This document shows positions 6,588 through 12,230 of a stretch of DNA of 12,633 nucleotides, one piece after another; within the stretch, counting starts at the first letter, position 1; each line of letters starts with the position of its first letter. The DNA is from Deltaproteobacteria bacterium (lineage in GTDB: Bacteria; Myxococcota; Polyangia; Polyangiales; B10-G4): NCBI GenBank assembly GCA_019312705.1, contig JAFDCW010000215.1, positions 1 to 12,633 of the forward strand. Reading direction: 5' to 3'. The notes under the pieces were generated by a model. It did not search any database and had not been told where the DNA came from. It saw only the letters and a program-made list of their open reading frames with translations. A program made the position numbers and the translations under genes.

Positions 6588-7235
6588 TCACCGCGCGCCG
6601 GACAGCCGCTCAATACGCTCCCCGGCGATGCGAAGTTGGGTCGGCGCGAGGCGGCCGGCCAACTCCTCGTCGTGGGTCGACAAGACGAGGGCGACGGATC
6701 CCTCGGCGGCTACCTCTTCGACCACCGACGCCACTCGGCTCTTCAGCTGACCGTCGAGGGCGGCGAAGGGCTCGTCGAGGAGCAAGAGCCGCGGACTCGA
6801 GAGCAGGGCCCGGCCCAGGGCGAAACGCTGCGCTTCGCCCCCGGAGAGTTTGCGCGGGTAGCGATCGAGGAGCCCGTCGAGACCGAGGCGCGCGGCCATG
6901 TCCCGTACGGCGTCTCGAGACGCGCCGGCGTACCCGAGGTTGTCTCCGGCGCTCAGATGGGGAAAGAGCAGGCCGTCCTGAGGCACCCATCCGACGCGGC
7001 GGGCGCCCGGTGCGAGGAAGGTGTCCTGGGCAGTGTCCTGCCAGACTTCCCCAAACGCCTCAATCCTGCCTTCGCCGCGGCGGTCTACCCCTGCGAGAAC
7101 GCGGAGCAGGCTCGACTTGCCCGAGCCGGACGGACCACAGATGGCGAGGTGCTCGGAGCTCTCCTCGATCTGGGCTTCGAGCTCCCGCGAGCCGAAGCGG
7201 ATGCGCACGTTCATCGTCAGGCCGAGGCCGCTCAC
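6588..7235 (-). CDS. modC: Molybdate ABC transporter ATP-binding protein ModC
   Basis: 215 residues from GTG 7235, which overlaps the modB stop as GTGA and has GGAG 8 bases upstream; ATG 7214 is an in-frame alternative. It powers molybdate import through ModB at the inner membrane. All ABC motifs are present: Walker A GPSGSGKSS (34-42), Q-loop around Gln86 (WVPQDGLLFPHL), signature LSGGEAQRFALGRAL (130-144), Walker B LLLLDEPF (150-157) and the switch His188 in LSTHD. Typical ModC proteins are about 350 residues and carry a C-terminal molybdate-sensing TOBE/MOP domain; this one stops shortly after the ATPase core and lacks it. It is last in the modABC operon and is followed by a G9 run (6579-6587 on +) directly after the stop. 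Family assignment rests on the modA-modB context as well as the motifs. Confidence 0.92.
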   Translation of the reverse strand: MSGLGLTMNVRIRFGSRELEAQIEESSEHLAICGPSGSGKSSLLRVLAGVDRRGEGRIEAFGEVWQDTAQDTFLAPGARRVGWVPQDGLLFPHLSAGDNLGYAGASRDAVRDMAARLGLDGLLDRYPRKLSGGEAQRFALGRALLSSPRLLLLDEPFAALDGQLKSRVASVVEEVAAEGSVALVLSTHDEELAGRLAPTQLRIAGERIERLSGAR

Positions 7236-7897
7236 CGCCGTGTCTCCAGCCGTCGGCGTTGCCACCGGACCGTGAGCTCGTATCCCGCGAGGGCTACGAA
7301 CGCGATGGCGATGCTTACCCAGGCGAGAAATGTGATGCCCTCGTCTCCTTCGGGCATCTCGAGGAGGGTGTAGACCGCCAGAGCCATCGTTCGGGTCTCC
7401 CCTTCGATGTTGCCGGCGAGGACGGTTGTCGCGCCGAACTCGCCCAGGGCGCGCGCGAAGGTGAGCACCGCGCCGGCGAGGATGCCCGGGAGAGCGAGGG
7501 GGAGGGTGATGCGGCGAAACGTTGCCCAGGGGCTGACCCCGAGGGATACGCTCACCTCTTCGTAGTGGGGGTCGACGGCCTCGAAGGCGTTTCGCGCCGC
7601 CATGATGTATAGCGGCAACCCGACCGTGAACGCCGCTAGCACGGCGGCGGAGAGGGTGAACGGCACGTCTAGGGCCCCGAGGGGCCCGCGCGCTCCGAAG
7701 GCCTCGAGAAGGAGGAAGCCCGTTACCACGGGCGGCAATACCAAGGGGGCGAGGAGGAGGGTGCTGAGCGCTGTCTTTCCGATGAAGTGGCGGCGGGCGA
7801 GCAGCCACCCCGCAGCCACGGCCACGGGAAAGCCCAAACACGTCGCCAGAAGACCGACGATGAGTGAGAGACGTATGGCGGCTACCGGGTCGACCAT
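7232..7897 (-). CDS. modB: Molybdate ABC transporter permease ModB
   Basis: 221 residues, close to the usual ModB length. It forms the inner-membrane channel that takes molybdate from ModA. Five or six hydrophobic helices are visible. The EAA coupling loop that docks on ModC is at EEVSVSLGVSPWATFRRITLP (leading into LALPGILAGAV), and the ModB-typical EFGATTVLAGNI follows, then the TMALAVYTLLE segment. ATG 7897 lies 2 bases after the modA stop, and the gene end overlaps modC by 4 bases, so the three proteins are likely made by coupled translation. Nothing in it looks broken. CysT/CysW-like sulfate permeases are the nearest alternative, but the FGATT motif and neighbours favour molybdate (or tungstate). 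Confidence 0.95.
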   Translation of the reverse strand: MVDPVAAIRLSLIVGLLATCLGFPVAVAAGWLLARRHFIGKTALSTLLLAPLVLPPVVTGFLLLEAFGARGPLGALDVPFTLSAAVLAAFTVGLPLYIMAARNAFEAVDPHYEEVSVSLGVSPWATFRRITLPLALPGILAGAVLTFARALGEFGATTVLAGNIEGETRTMALAVYTLLEMPEGDEGITFLAWVSIAIAFVALAGYELTVRWQRRRLETRR

Positions 7898-7899
7898 GA

Positions 7900-8694
7900 T
7901 CAGCGTGGAGAAAATCTGTGACGAAGAAGGACCTCGTGGGCTCCGTCGCTCCGGAGGAAATCCAGGAAGGCGCGTCCGCGGTCTGGGTGCCGCGCCTCGG
8001 TGACGACCGCCGCCGTGTACTCGATCGGGCCATGGGCCACGACGTCGAAGGTGTGGGCGACGGAGACCTCGCCGGCACGCCGGAGGGCGTCGGTCTGGTA
8101 GACGATGCCAGCGCCGATCTCTCCGGTGGCCACCCAGTGTAGGACCAGGTTCACGTTGTCGCCGCGCACGACCTTCGGCCGCATTTCCTCGAGGAGCCCG
8201 GCGTCGGCAAGGGCGAGGTCGGCATATTGCCCGGCGGGGACCGACTCCCCCGCGAGACCGATGCGCCGGGAACCCAGGAGGATCTGTCTGAGAGCGACGC
8301 CTTGGGGCGCGTCGCTCGGGACGATGAGCACGAGGCGGTTCTCGGCGAAGACATGGTCTCGCCCATTTTGAGTCAACCCGCGTTCCAGCAGGTACTCGTC
8401 CCAGCGGGTATTGGCCGAGAGGAAGACATCCGCCGGGGCGCCTTCTTCGATCTGGCGGGCGAGGCGGTTGGTGCCCGCGAACGAATACTGGACGGTGCCC
8501 GGGACGGCCGCGGAAAAGGCCGTCGTCAGTTCCGGTACGACTTCGGTCAGGCTCGACGCGGCGAGGATCCGAAACGGTGTCGGCTCCCCCCCGCAGCCGA
8601 AGGATGCGGCGCCCCAGAAGAGGGAGAGGGCTATGAGGGTGAGCGGGCCTGGCACGGACCGGGGGACCGAGCGGGCCGGCTGAAGGGCGAGCAT
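7900..8694 (-). CDS. modA: Molybdate-binding lipoprotein ModA
   Basis: 264 residues. The leader ends in GAASFGC (Cys34), so it should be a lipid-anchored substrate-binding protein rather than a soluble periplasmic one. The mature part follows ModA order: ILAASSLTEVVPEL (first ligand Ser), YSFAGTNRLARQIEEGAPADVFLSA (second Ser region), RLVLIVPSDAP, GESVPAGQYADLAL (Val region), GEIGAGIVYQTDA (Tyr region). These correspond to the oxyanion-binding positions known in E. coli ModA. It captures molybdate, possibly tungstate, and delivers it to ModBC. It is the first gene of the operon. ATG 8694 has GGGGG just upstream and a promoter-like pair before it. No ModE-type operator was recognisable. Confidence 0.95.
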   Translation of the reverse strand: MLALQPARSVPRSVPGPLTLIALSLFWGAASFGCGGEPTPFRILAASSLTEVVPELTTAFSAAVPGTVQYSFAGTNRLARQIEEGAPADVFLSANTRWDEYLLERGLTQNGRDHVFAENRLVLIVPSDAPQGVALRQILLGSRRIGLAGESVPAGQYADLALADAGLLEEMRPKVVRGDNVNLVLHWVATGEIGAGIVYQTDALRRAGEVSVAHTFDVVAHGPIEYTAAVVTEARHPDRGRAFLDFLRSDGAHEVLLRHRFSPR

Positions 8695-8701
8695 CGCCCC
8701 C

Positions 8702-8730
8702 TACATAGCCCCCGATGGCGGGGGGGACAA
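8702..8730 (-). promoter_or_regulatory. Candidate modABC promoter
   Basis: On the minus strand TTGTCC (8730-8725), 17 bases, TATGTA (8707-8702), then 7 bases to ATG 8694. Each box is an imperfect match. The short G-rich leader could serve as a Shine-Dalgarno. It overlaps the control region of the divergent P460-like gene, so the two may influence each other. Confidence 0.4.
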
Positions 8731-8741
8731 TGCCCGACCCC

Positions 8742-8750
8742 TGCTACTCT
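8742..8750 (+). promoter_or_regulatory. Extended -10 element of the P460-like gene
   Basis: TGCTACTCT (TGn plus TAnnnT) ends 6 bases before GTG 8757. It matches the form found before the vWA gene and favours GTG 8757 over the upstream ATGs at 8715 and 8730, which would lie upstream of the predicted transcript start. Confidence 0.45.
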
Positions 8751-8756
8751 CTACGG

Positions 8757-9308
8757 GTGTGGAACAGGCACTTCGAGGTGGTGGTGACGGTGTGGCTCGT
8801 AGGGCTCAGCGCCTGCACGGCGGAGGGCCCGGCTGAGCCGGCAATTCCGGCGGAGCCTTTCATAGCCTTTGCCGCGGACTTCGAGGGCTTCACCTCCTGG
8901 CCGTCGGTGGAGGTCGAGCCTTTCACGATGGACGGGGGCCATCGCCTGGGGCCCACCCGGGTCTACCTCGGAGGGTCCCTGCCCCGCGAAGGCGAGGCCT
9001 TCGAGGTCGGCGCGGTGGTCGTGAAGACCGTCGAAGACGGATCAGCCGAGGACTGGGAGGTGCACGGCATGGTCAAGCGCGGGGGCGGCTACAACGCCGA
9101 AGGGGCCAGGGGCTGGGAGTGGTTCGATCTCGAATTCACCTCCGCCGGGAACCTCGCGATCGCCTGGCGCGGCGAAGGGGACGCCGCGAACCCCGGCGGC
9201 TACGTGACGACCACGGGGGAGCGCATCGCCTGCAACGACTGTCACGTCTTCGCCGGGGCCCGCGATCACGTATTCTCCCTCCCGGAACTCCGGGCGCAGC
9301 TTCCCTGA
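8757..9308 (+). CDS. Cytochrome P460-like haem lipoprotein
   Basis: 183 residues from GTG 8757. The leader ends in a classical lipobox LSAC (Cys20), so it should be lipid-anchored outside the cytoplasm. The mature domain fits the cytochrome P460 family: a start near FEGFTSWPSVEVEPF, VVVKTVEDG, MVKRGGGYNAE with WEWFDLEF, and a C-terminal c-type haem site CNDCH (Cys159, Cys162, His163) followed by DHVFSL. Some family members oxidise hydroxylamine to nitrous oxide using a Lys-crosslinked haem; others bind NO or are electron carriers. The Lys in MVKRG is a candidate for attention, but whether a crosslink forms cannot be told. It is divergent from modA with 62 bases between starts. Earlier in-frame ATGs exist at 8715 and 8730; the compact lipoprotein leader and the promoter favour 8757. 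Confidence 0.75.
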   Translation: MWNRHFEVVVTVWLVGLSACTAEGPAEPAIPAEPFIAFAADFEGFTSWPSVEVEPFTMDGGHRLGPTRVYLGGSLPREGEAFEVGAVVVKTVEDGSAEDWEVHGMVKRGGGYNAEGARGWEWFDLEFTSAGNLAIAWRGEGDAANPGGYVTTTGERIACNDCHVFAGARDHVFSLPELRAQLP

Positions 9309-9352
9309 GAGGCCGACCCACCGGCAGACGTACCGGCCCGCGACCTACGCTG

Positions 9353-9358
9353 TATAGT
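9353..9358 (+). promoter_or_regulatory. -10 element of the NTF2-like lipoprotein gene
   Basis: TATAGT (5 of 6 to TATAAT) ends 9 bases before ATG 9368. No convincing -35 is seen 17 bases upstream. The frame of the gene is open much further upstream, but this element and the lipoprotein leader fix the start. Confidence 0.5.
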
Positions 9359-9367
9359 GGCGCCGCC

Positions 9368-10843
9368 ATGCGCCCACCGTTCCCTGTGCTTCTGCTTGCT
9401 CTCTTGCTCGTTCCCGGAGTCCTCGTGAACGCCGCCTGCGGGGACGATGGCGAGTCGTCGTCGGCCACCCCCGCCACGCCGAGGGAGCTCGAACCCGAAC
9501 CTGAGCCCGAGCTCGACGCCACTCCCATCGCGACTCCCTCGGACGGGTTGCCCGAGGGCCGGGTTCGAGGCCTCTTCGACGCTTGGCTCGCGGCTCAAAA
9601 CGCCGGGGACTTCGAGGCCTATTCGGCGCTCTATGGCGATCGCTTCGAGGGCGTGAAGCGCAGCGGTGAGCGAGCCTACCACTACGCCCGGGAGCCGTGG
9701 CTCGATGACCGGCGGCGTATGTTCGCGCGGCCGATGCAGGTGAGCGCCGAGGACGTGCGCTTCGCGAGGGTCGCCAAGGGCGCGGTGATCTCCTTCGAGC
9801 AACACTGGTCGGCGGCGACCTACCAGGACGTCGGCCCGAAGAACCTCGTCGTCATCGAAGAGCGCGGCGAGCTGCGCATCGGGCGCGAAGAGATGCGCGC
9901 GAGCCGAATCCTCGGCCGCGGTGAAGCGGGTGCGCCGGCCCTTTCCGAATTCCTGCTGGTGGTCGATGTGGACGGTCCCCACGTGCTGCTCGGCGTCGAC
10001 GTCGACGAGGCGTCTGGCCGCGGGCCCCTCGCCCTGGTCCAGAAGCAGGGGCCGGCGACCGCGACTCGGGCGGTCCATGTACCCGCCCTCGATGAACCCG
10101 TCCGGGCGATGCTCGGCGCCGAGGTCGAGTTCTTTGGCACGGGCGGTGCCGTATGTCGGGTGACCGTCGGGGAGGCGAAGATCGTGCATCGCGTTACCCC
10201 TCACTTCTCGACGGTTCAGAACTGGAATGGACTCTTCGACCAGACTCCTAGGGATGACGAGCAGATCGCCCTCGACGTGTGGGAGCTGGGTGCGGGGGGG
10301 GCATTCCTCGCGGCGGAGATCTCGGGGGACGACTGCGCCGAAGCCCTGTGGGGGAGGCTGGCCGGAGCCGACGAGGCGCCCGCTATCTTCGCGCCGTATC
10401 CAGCGGACCCGGGTCAGACCCGCGCCGGGCTTTCGGCGTTCCGAGGGCTGCCGGCGTACGCCCTCGTCACGACGGACTTTCGCGGCTACGGCCGGGCCTA
10501 CCGCGGCTCCTGGGACGTGTACGGCGGCGCTCGGGCAGCTGTCTTTCGGTGGCGCGCGGCCACGACGGGGCGGACGCTGATGACGGTACGCGCGCGAGCC
10601 GGCGCCGGCTGCGCCGACTTCTCGGCTGCCCAGTGGGGGCTCTTCGAAGAGGTCGACGGCAGCCTCTCCCCGCGCACCGACGAGACGTCCCCGGGAGACT
10701 ACGAGGCCCGCAGCATCATCGACCTCGACGGTGATGGTCTGGTGGAGGTCATCATCGCTGACGGGTTGCTGCGACCGAGCGCCGACGGGGGGTACCGCCA
10801 AGTGATCGACGTCACCCCGCCCTACTTCGATTGCGATTGCTAG
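9368..10843 (+). CDS. NTF2-like domain lipoprotein with C-terminal Asp-rich loop
   Basis: 491 residues from ATG 9368. The leader ends VNAAC (Cys24), probably lipidated, although Asn at -3 is unusual. Residues 25-63 are a low-complexity linker with EPEPEPE. Residues about 65-178 form an NTF2/SnoaL-like cone domain: LFDAWLAAQNAGDFEAYSAL, WLDDRRRMFARPM, ISFEQHWSAATYQD, KNLVVIEERGELRIGREEM. This arrangement resembles the NTF2-like domain attached to some L,D-transpeptidases, but no catalytic YkuD domain is present. The rest is unrecognised apart from DLDGDGLVEVI at about 452, an FG-GAP/EF-hand-like acidic loop that may bind calcium, and a CDC tail. It is probably an envelope protein of unknown role. 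It converges with the imelysin-like gene with 12 bases between stops. Confidence 0.75.
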   Translation: MRPPFPVLLLALLLVPGVLVNAACGDDGESSSATPATPRELEPEPEPELDATPIATPSDGLPEGRVRGLFDAWLAAQNAGDFEAYSALYGDRFEGVKRSGERAYHYAREPWLDDRRRMFARPMQVSAEDVRFARVAKGAVISFEQHWSAATYQDVGPKNLVVIEERGELRIGREEMRASRILGRGEAGAPALSEFLLVVDVDGPHVLLGVDVDEASGRGPLALVQKQGPATATRAVHVPALDEPVRAMLGAEVEFFGTGGAVCRVTVGEAKIVHRVTPHFSTVQNWNGLFDQTPRDDEQIALDVWELGAGGAFLAAEISGDDCAEALWGRLAGADEAPAIFAPYPADPGQTRAGLSAFRGLPAYALVTTDFRGYGRAYRGSWDVYGGARAAVFRWRAATTGRTLMTVRARAGAGCADFSAAQWGLFEEVDGSLSPRTDETSPGDYEARSIIDLDGDGLVEVIIADGLLRPSADGGYRQVIDVTPPYFDCDC

Positions 10844-10855
10844 CGGGCTCGCGAG

Positions 10856-11884
10856 CTAACGGGCCCGCGGGATGCGCAGGGCGTCGGCGGCGCGGTTCAT
10901 CGCCGAGATGAGAGACCCGTCGTCGTCGGGGTCACTTTCCCGCACTAGGAGGGCTACAAGCTCGCCGTAGGGGGTCCCAAGATCTGCGGCCGTCGGTGAG
11001 GCGGAGTTCCACGCCTCGGGCACCTCCGGCAGCGCGGCCCCGGGGAGGGCATCGTAGGCGGCCGAGATTCGACCGAAGCCGGCGACGACGGCGGCGTCGA
11101 CGGCTGGCCCATCCCCTTGCTGGACGAGCCACGGTCGAAACTCTTGGTAGATCTCGAGGCCTCCCTCGAGGTTTGCGCGCATGTCGTCGAGGGTGGTCCG
11201 GGCGTAGCGCGACTCCTCTGCGCCGGGCCCGGGGAGGTCCAGTGTTTCGACCTGTGCCTCCACCGACTCCGTGACGCCGTGGAAGGCCGTCGCCGGGTCG
11301 AGAACGAGGGGCTCGAACGACTCTTGCATGGAGGCCATGTCGCCTGCGAGGCGGCCGACGAGCTCGTCTCGAAAGGCTCGGGCCCCAGCCTCATCCGATG
11401 GAAATGCAGCCGGCGCATATCTGGGGAGGGCGCTCTCGAATGCCACGACCGAGGGCGAGTGAGCATCGGCCCACAGAACGCGTTCGATGGCGTGCATGCC
11501 CGTGACTCCGTCTCCGTCGAAGAGGTTCGTATCGGCGGCATCGTCGATGAAGCCCTCGTAGCGTCCGTCGACCCCGTGAGCGATGCTCGGGAAGAGATGG
11601 CCGACGGCGCCTTCGATACGCTCGTATGAAGCGCGCACCCTTCGCCATGCCGCTTTCATCTCAGTGACCTCTCCGGCGTCCTCGCGGGCGTTCCACCCGT
11701 CGTCATCCGGGGCCGGCGCTGCCGCCGCCAGGTCACCGACGGCTGCCCGAAGGACCTCGAGTTCGGCGTCGAGGTACGCCTCGACGCCCGTGAGGGCCCG
11801 GCTCTGGGGATCGAGGGACTGCTCACACGACATGGAGCCCATGGCACCAAACAGGAGCAATGCTGTGGCGAGGTACCGAGGCAC
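10856..11884 (-). CDS. Imelysin / EfeO-like (M75) lipoprotein
   Basis: 342 residues from GTG 11884. A short leader ends GSMSC (Cys20), typical of lipoproteins. The mature protein is helical, with repeated acidic helices and the imelysin GxHxxE signature TGMHAIERVLW (Gly129, His131, Glu134), which is a proposed metal site in EfeO and insulin-cleaving membrane protease families. Despite the name, most imelysins are thought to take part in iron acquisition rather than proteolysis. The context agrees: it is divergent from feoA-feoB, with a Fur-like palindrome over its promoter. I infer an iron-binding envelope protein working with FeoB. The frame continues upstream of 11884, but the leader and a good promoter 7 bases upstream decide this start. 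Confidence 0.85.
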   Translation of the reverse strand: MPRYLATALLLFGAMGSMSCEQSLDPQSRALTGVEAYLDAELEVLRAAVGDLAAAAPAPDDDGWNAREDAGEVTEMKAAWRRVRASYERIEGAVGHLFPSIAHGVDGRYEGFIDDAADTNLFDGDGVTGMHAIERVLWADAHSPSVVAFESALPRYAPAAFPSDEAGARAFRDELVGRLAGDMASMQESFEPLVLDPATAFHGVTESVEAQVETLDLPGPGAEESRYARTTLDDMRANLEGGLEIYQEFRPWLVQQGDGPAVDAAVVAGFGRISAAYDALPGAALPEVPEAWNSASPTAADLGTPYGELVALLVRESDPDDDGSLISAMNRAADALRIPRAR

Positions 11885-11891
11885 GTGGTAG

Positions 11892-11920
11892 ACGTTAGTG
11901 AAAGTGAAAGTCCATTTCAA
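11892..11920 (-). promoter_or_regulatory. Promoter of the imelysin-like gene
   Basis: On the minus strand TTGAAA (11920-11915, 5 of 6), exactly 17 bases, TAACGT (11897-11892), then 7 bases to GTG 11884. This is one of the best promoter matches in the window and again predicts a leaderless message. Confidence 0.6.
11905..11919. promoter_or_regulatory. Fur-like palindromic operator
   Basis: TGAAAGTCCATTTCA is a perfect inverted repeat of five-base arms (TGAAA/TTTCA) around a five-base centre. It fits the 7-1-7 Fur layout TGAWAAT-N-ATTWTCA at most outer positions. It covers the -35 box of the imelysin-like gene and lies 53 bases before the chosen feoA start, so an iron-loaded Fur could repress the imelysin promoter and perhaps feoA. 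The Fur assignment is inference. Confidence 0.45.
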
Positions 11921-11956
11921 CAAGACGACTGGCCTTGCGAGTGATGAGGAATTTGA

Positions 11957-11968
11957 GCATTTGAATGC
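11957..11968. other. A+T-rich segment with small palindrome upstream of feoA
   Basis: GCATT-TG-AATGC sits in an unusually A+T-rich stretch (about 11942-11967), which also holds a direct repeat ATTTGA-gc-ATTTGA at 11951-11964. TTGAAT at 11961-11966 ends 6 bases before GTG 11973 and is a possible -10 for feoA, but no -35 fits. It may be a second regulator site; the identity is open. Confidence 0.3.
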
Positions 11969-11972
11969 CCCT

Positions 11973-12230
11973 GTGTCCAAAGGTTCCGCCACCTCGGCGA
12001 GCGCCCGGACCCTCGCTGATGTGAAGGTTGGGGCGGTTGCCGTCATCACGGGGGTCGAAGGGGAGCGCCCCCTCGCCATTCGGTTGATGGAGATGGGTCT
12101 GCTCCCCGGGACCCGGGTCGAAGTGGTCCGCATCGCCCCCCTCGGTGATCCCATGGAGTTGCGTCTCCGGGGTTTTCATCTGTCGATTCGGCGGGACGAG
12201 GCGCGCGGCCTCACGGTGGAGCCGGAGTGA
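11973..12230 (+). CDS. feoA: Ferrous iron transport protein FeoA
   Basis: 85 residues from GTG 11973. FeoA is a small cytoplasmic SH3-like protein that supports FeoB in Fe2+ uptake. The family pattern is clear: TLADVKVGAVAVITGVEG, then LAIRLMEMGLLPGTRVEVV, then APLGDPMELRLRGFHLSIRRDEA. The frame is open further upstream to GTG 11898, but that stretch is A+T-rich, does not resemble FeoA, and overlaps the promoter and palindrome of the divergent gene, so I reject the long form. Even from 11973 there are about 12 residues before the usual start; GTG 12018 would cut into the domain. The start is therefore uncertain, the gene is not. Its stop overlaps the feoB start as GTGA. Confidence 0.9.
   Translation: MSKGSATSASARTLADVKVGAVAVITGVEGERPLAIRLMEMGLLPGTRVEVVRIAPLGDPMELRLRGFHLSIRRDEARGLTVEPE

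Noticed and set aside
5915..7612. A 565-codon open frame on the + strand opposite the S26-like and mod genes
   Set aside because: It is antisense to well-recognised genes and its translation is Arg/Gly-rich without any domain; long spurious frames are expected at this GC content.
7236..8078. Extension of the modC frame upstream through modB and modA
   Set aside because: It is a shadow frame; modB and modA occupy the region in other frames and the GTGA overlap defines the modC start.
8695..8756. ModE operator or molybdenum-cofactor riboswitch upstream of modA
   Set aside because: No ModE-like inverted repeat is visible, and the predicted leader is only a few bases long, too short for a riboswitch.
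9119..9367. Extension of the NTF2-like lipoprotein frame upstream to 9119
   Set aside because: It overlaps the P460-like gene in another frame, is Arg-rich, and would bury the lipoprotein leader; the promoter at 9353-9358 lies inside it.
10847..10856. GCTCGCGAGC palindrome between the stops of the NTF2-like and imelysin-like genes, considered as a terminator
   Set aside because: The stem has no loop and no T-run on either strand; at this GC content a ten-base palindrome alone is weak evidence.
11898..11972. Upstream start for feoA at GTG 11898
   Set aside because: The added residues do not resemble FeoA, the DNA is A+T-rich, and it overlaps the promoter and palindrome of the divergent imelysin-like gene.
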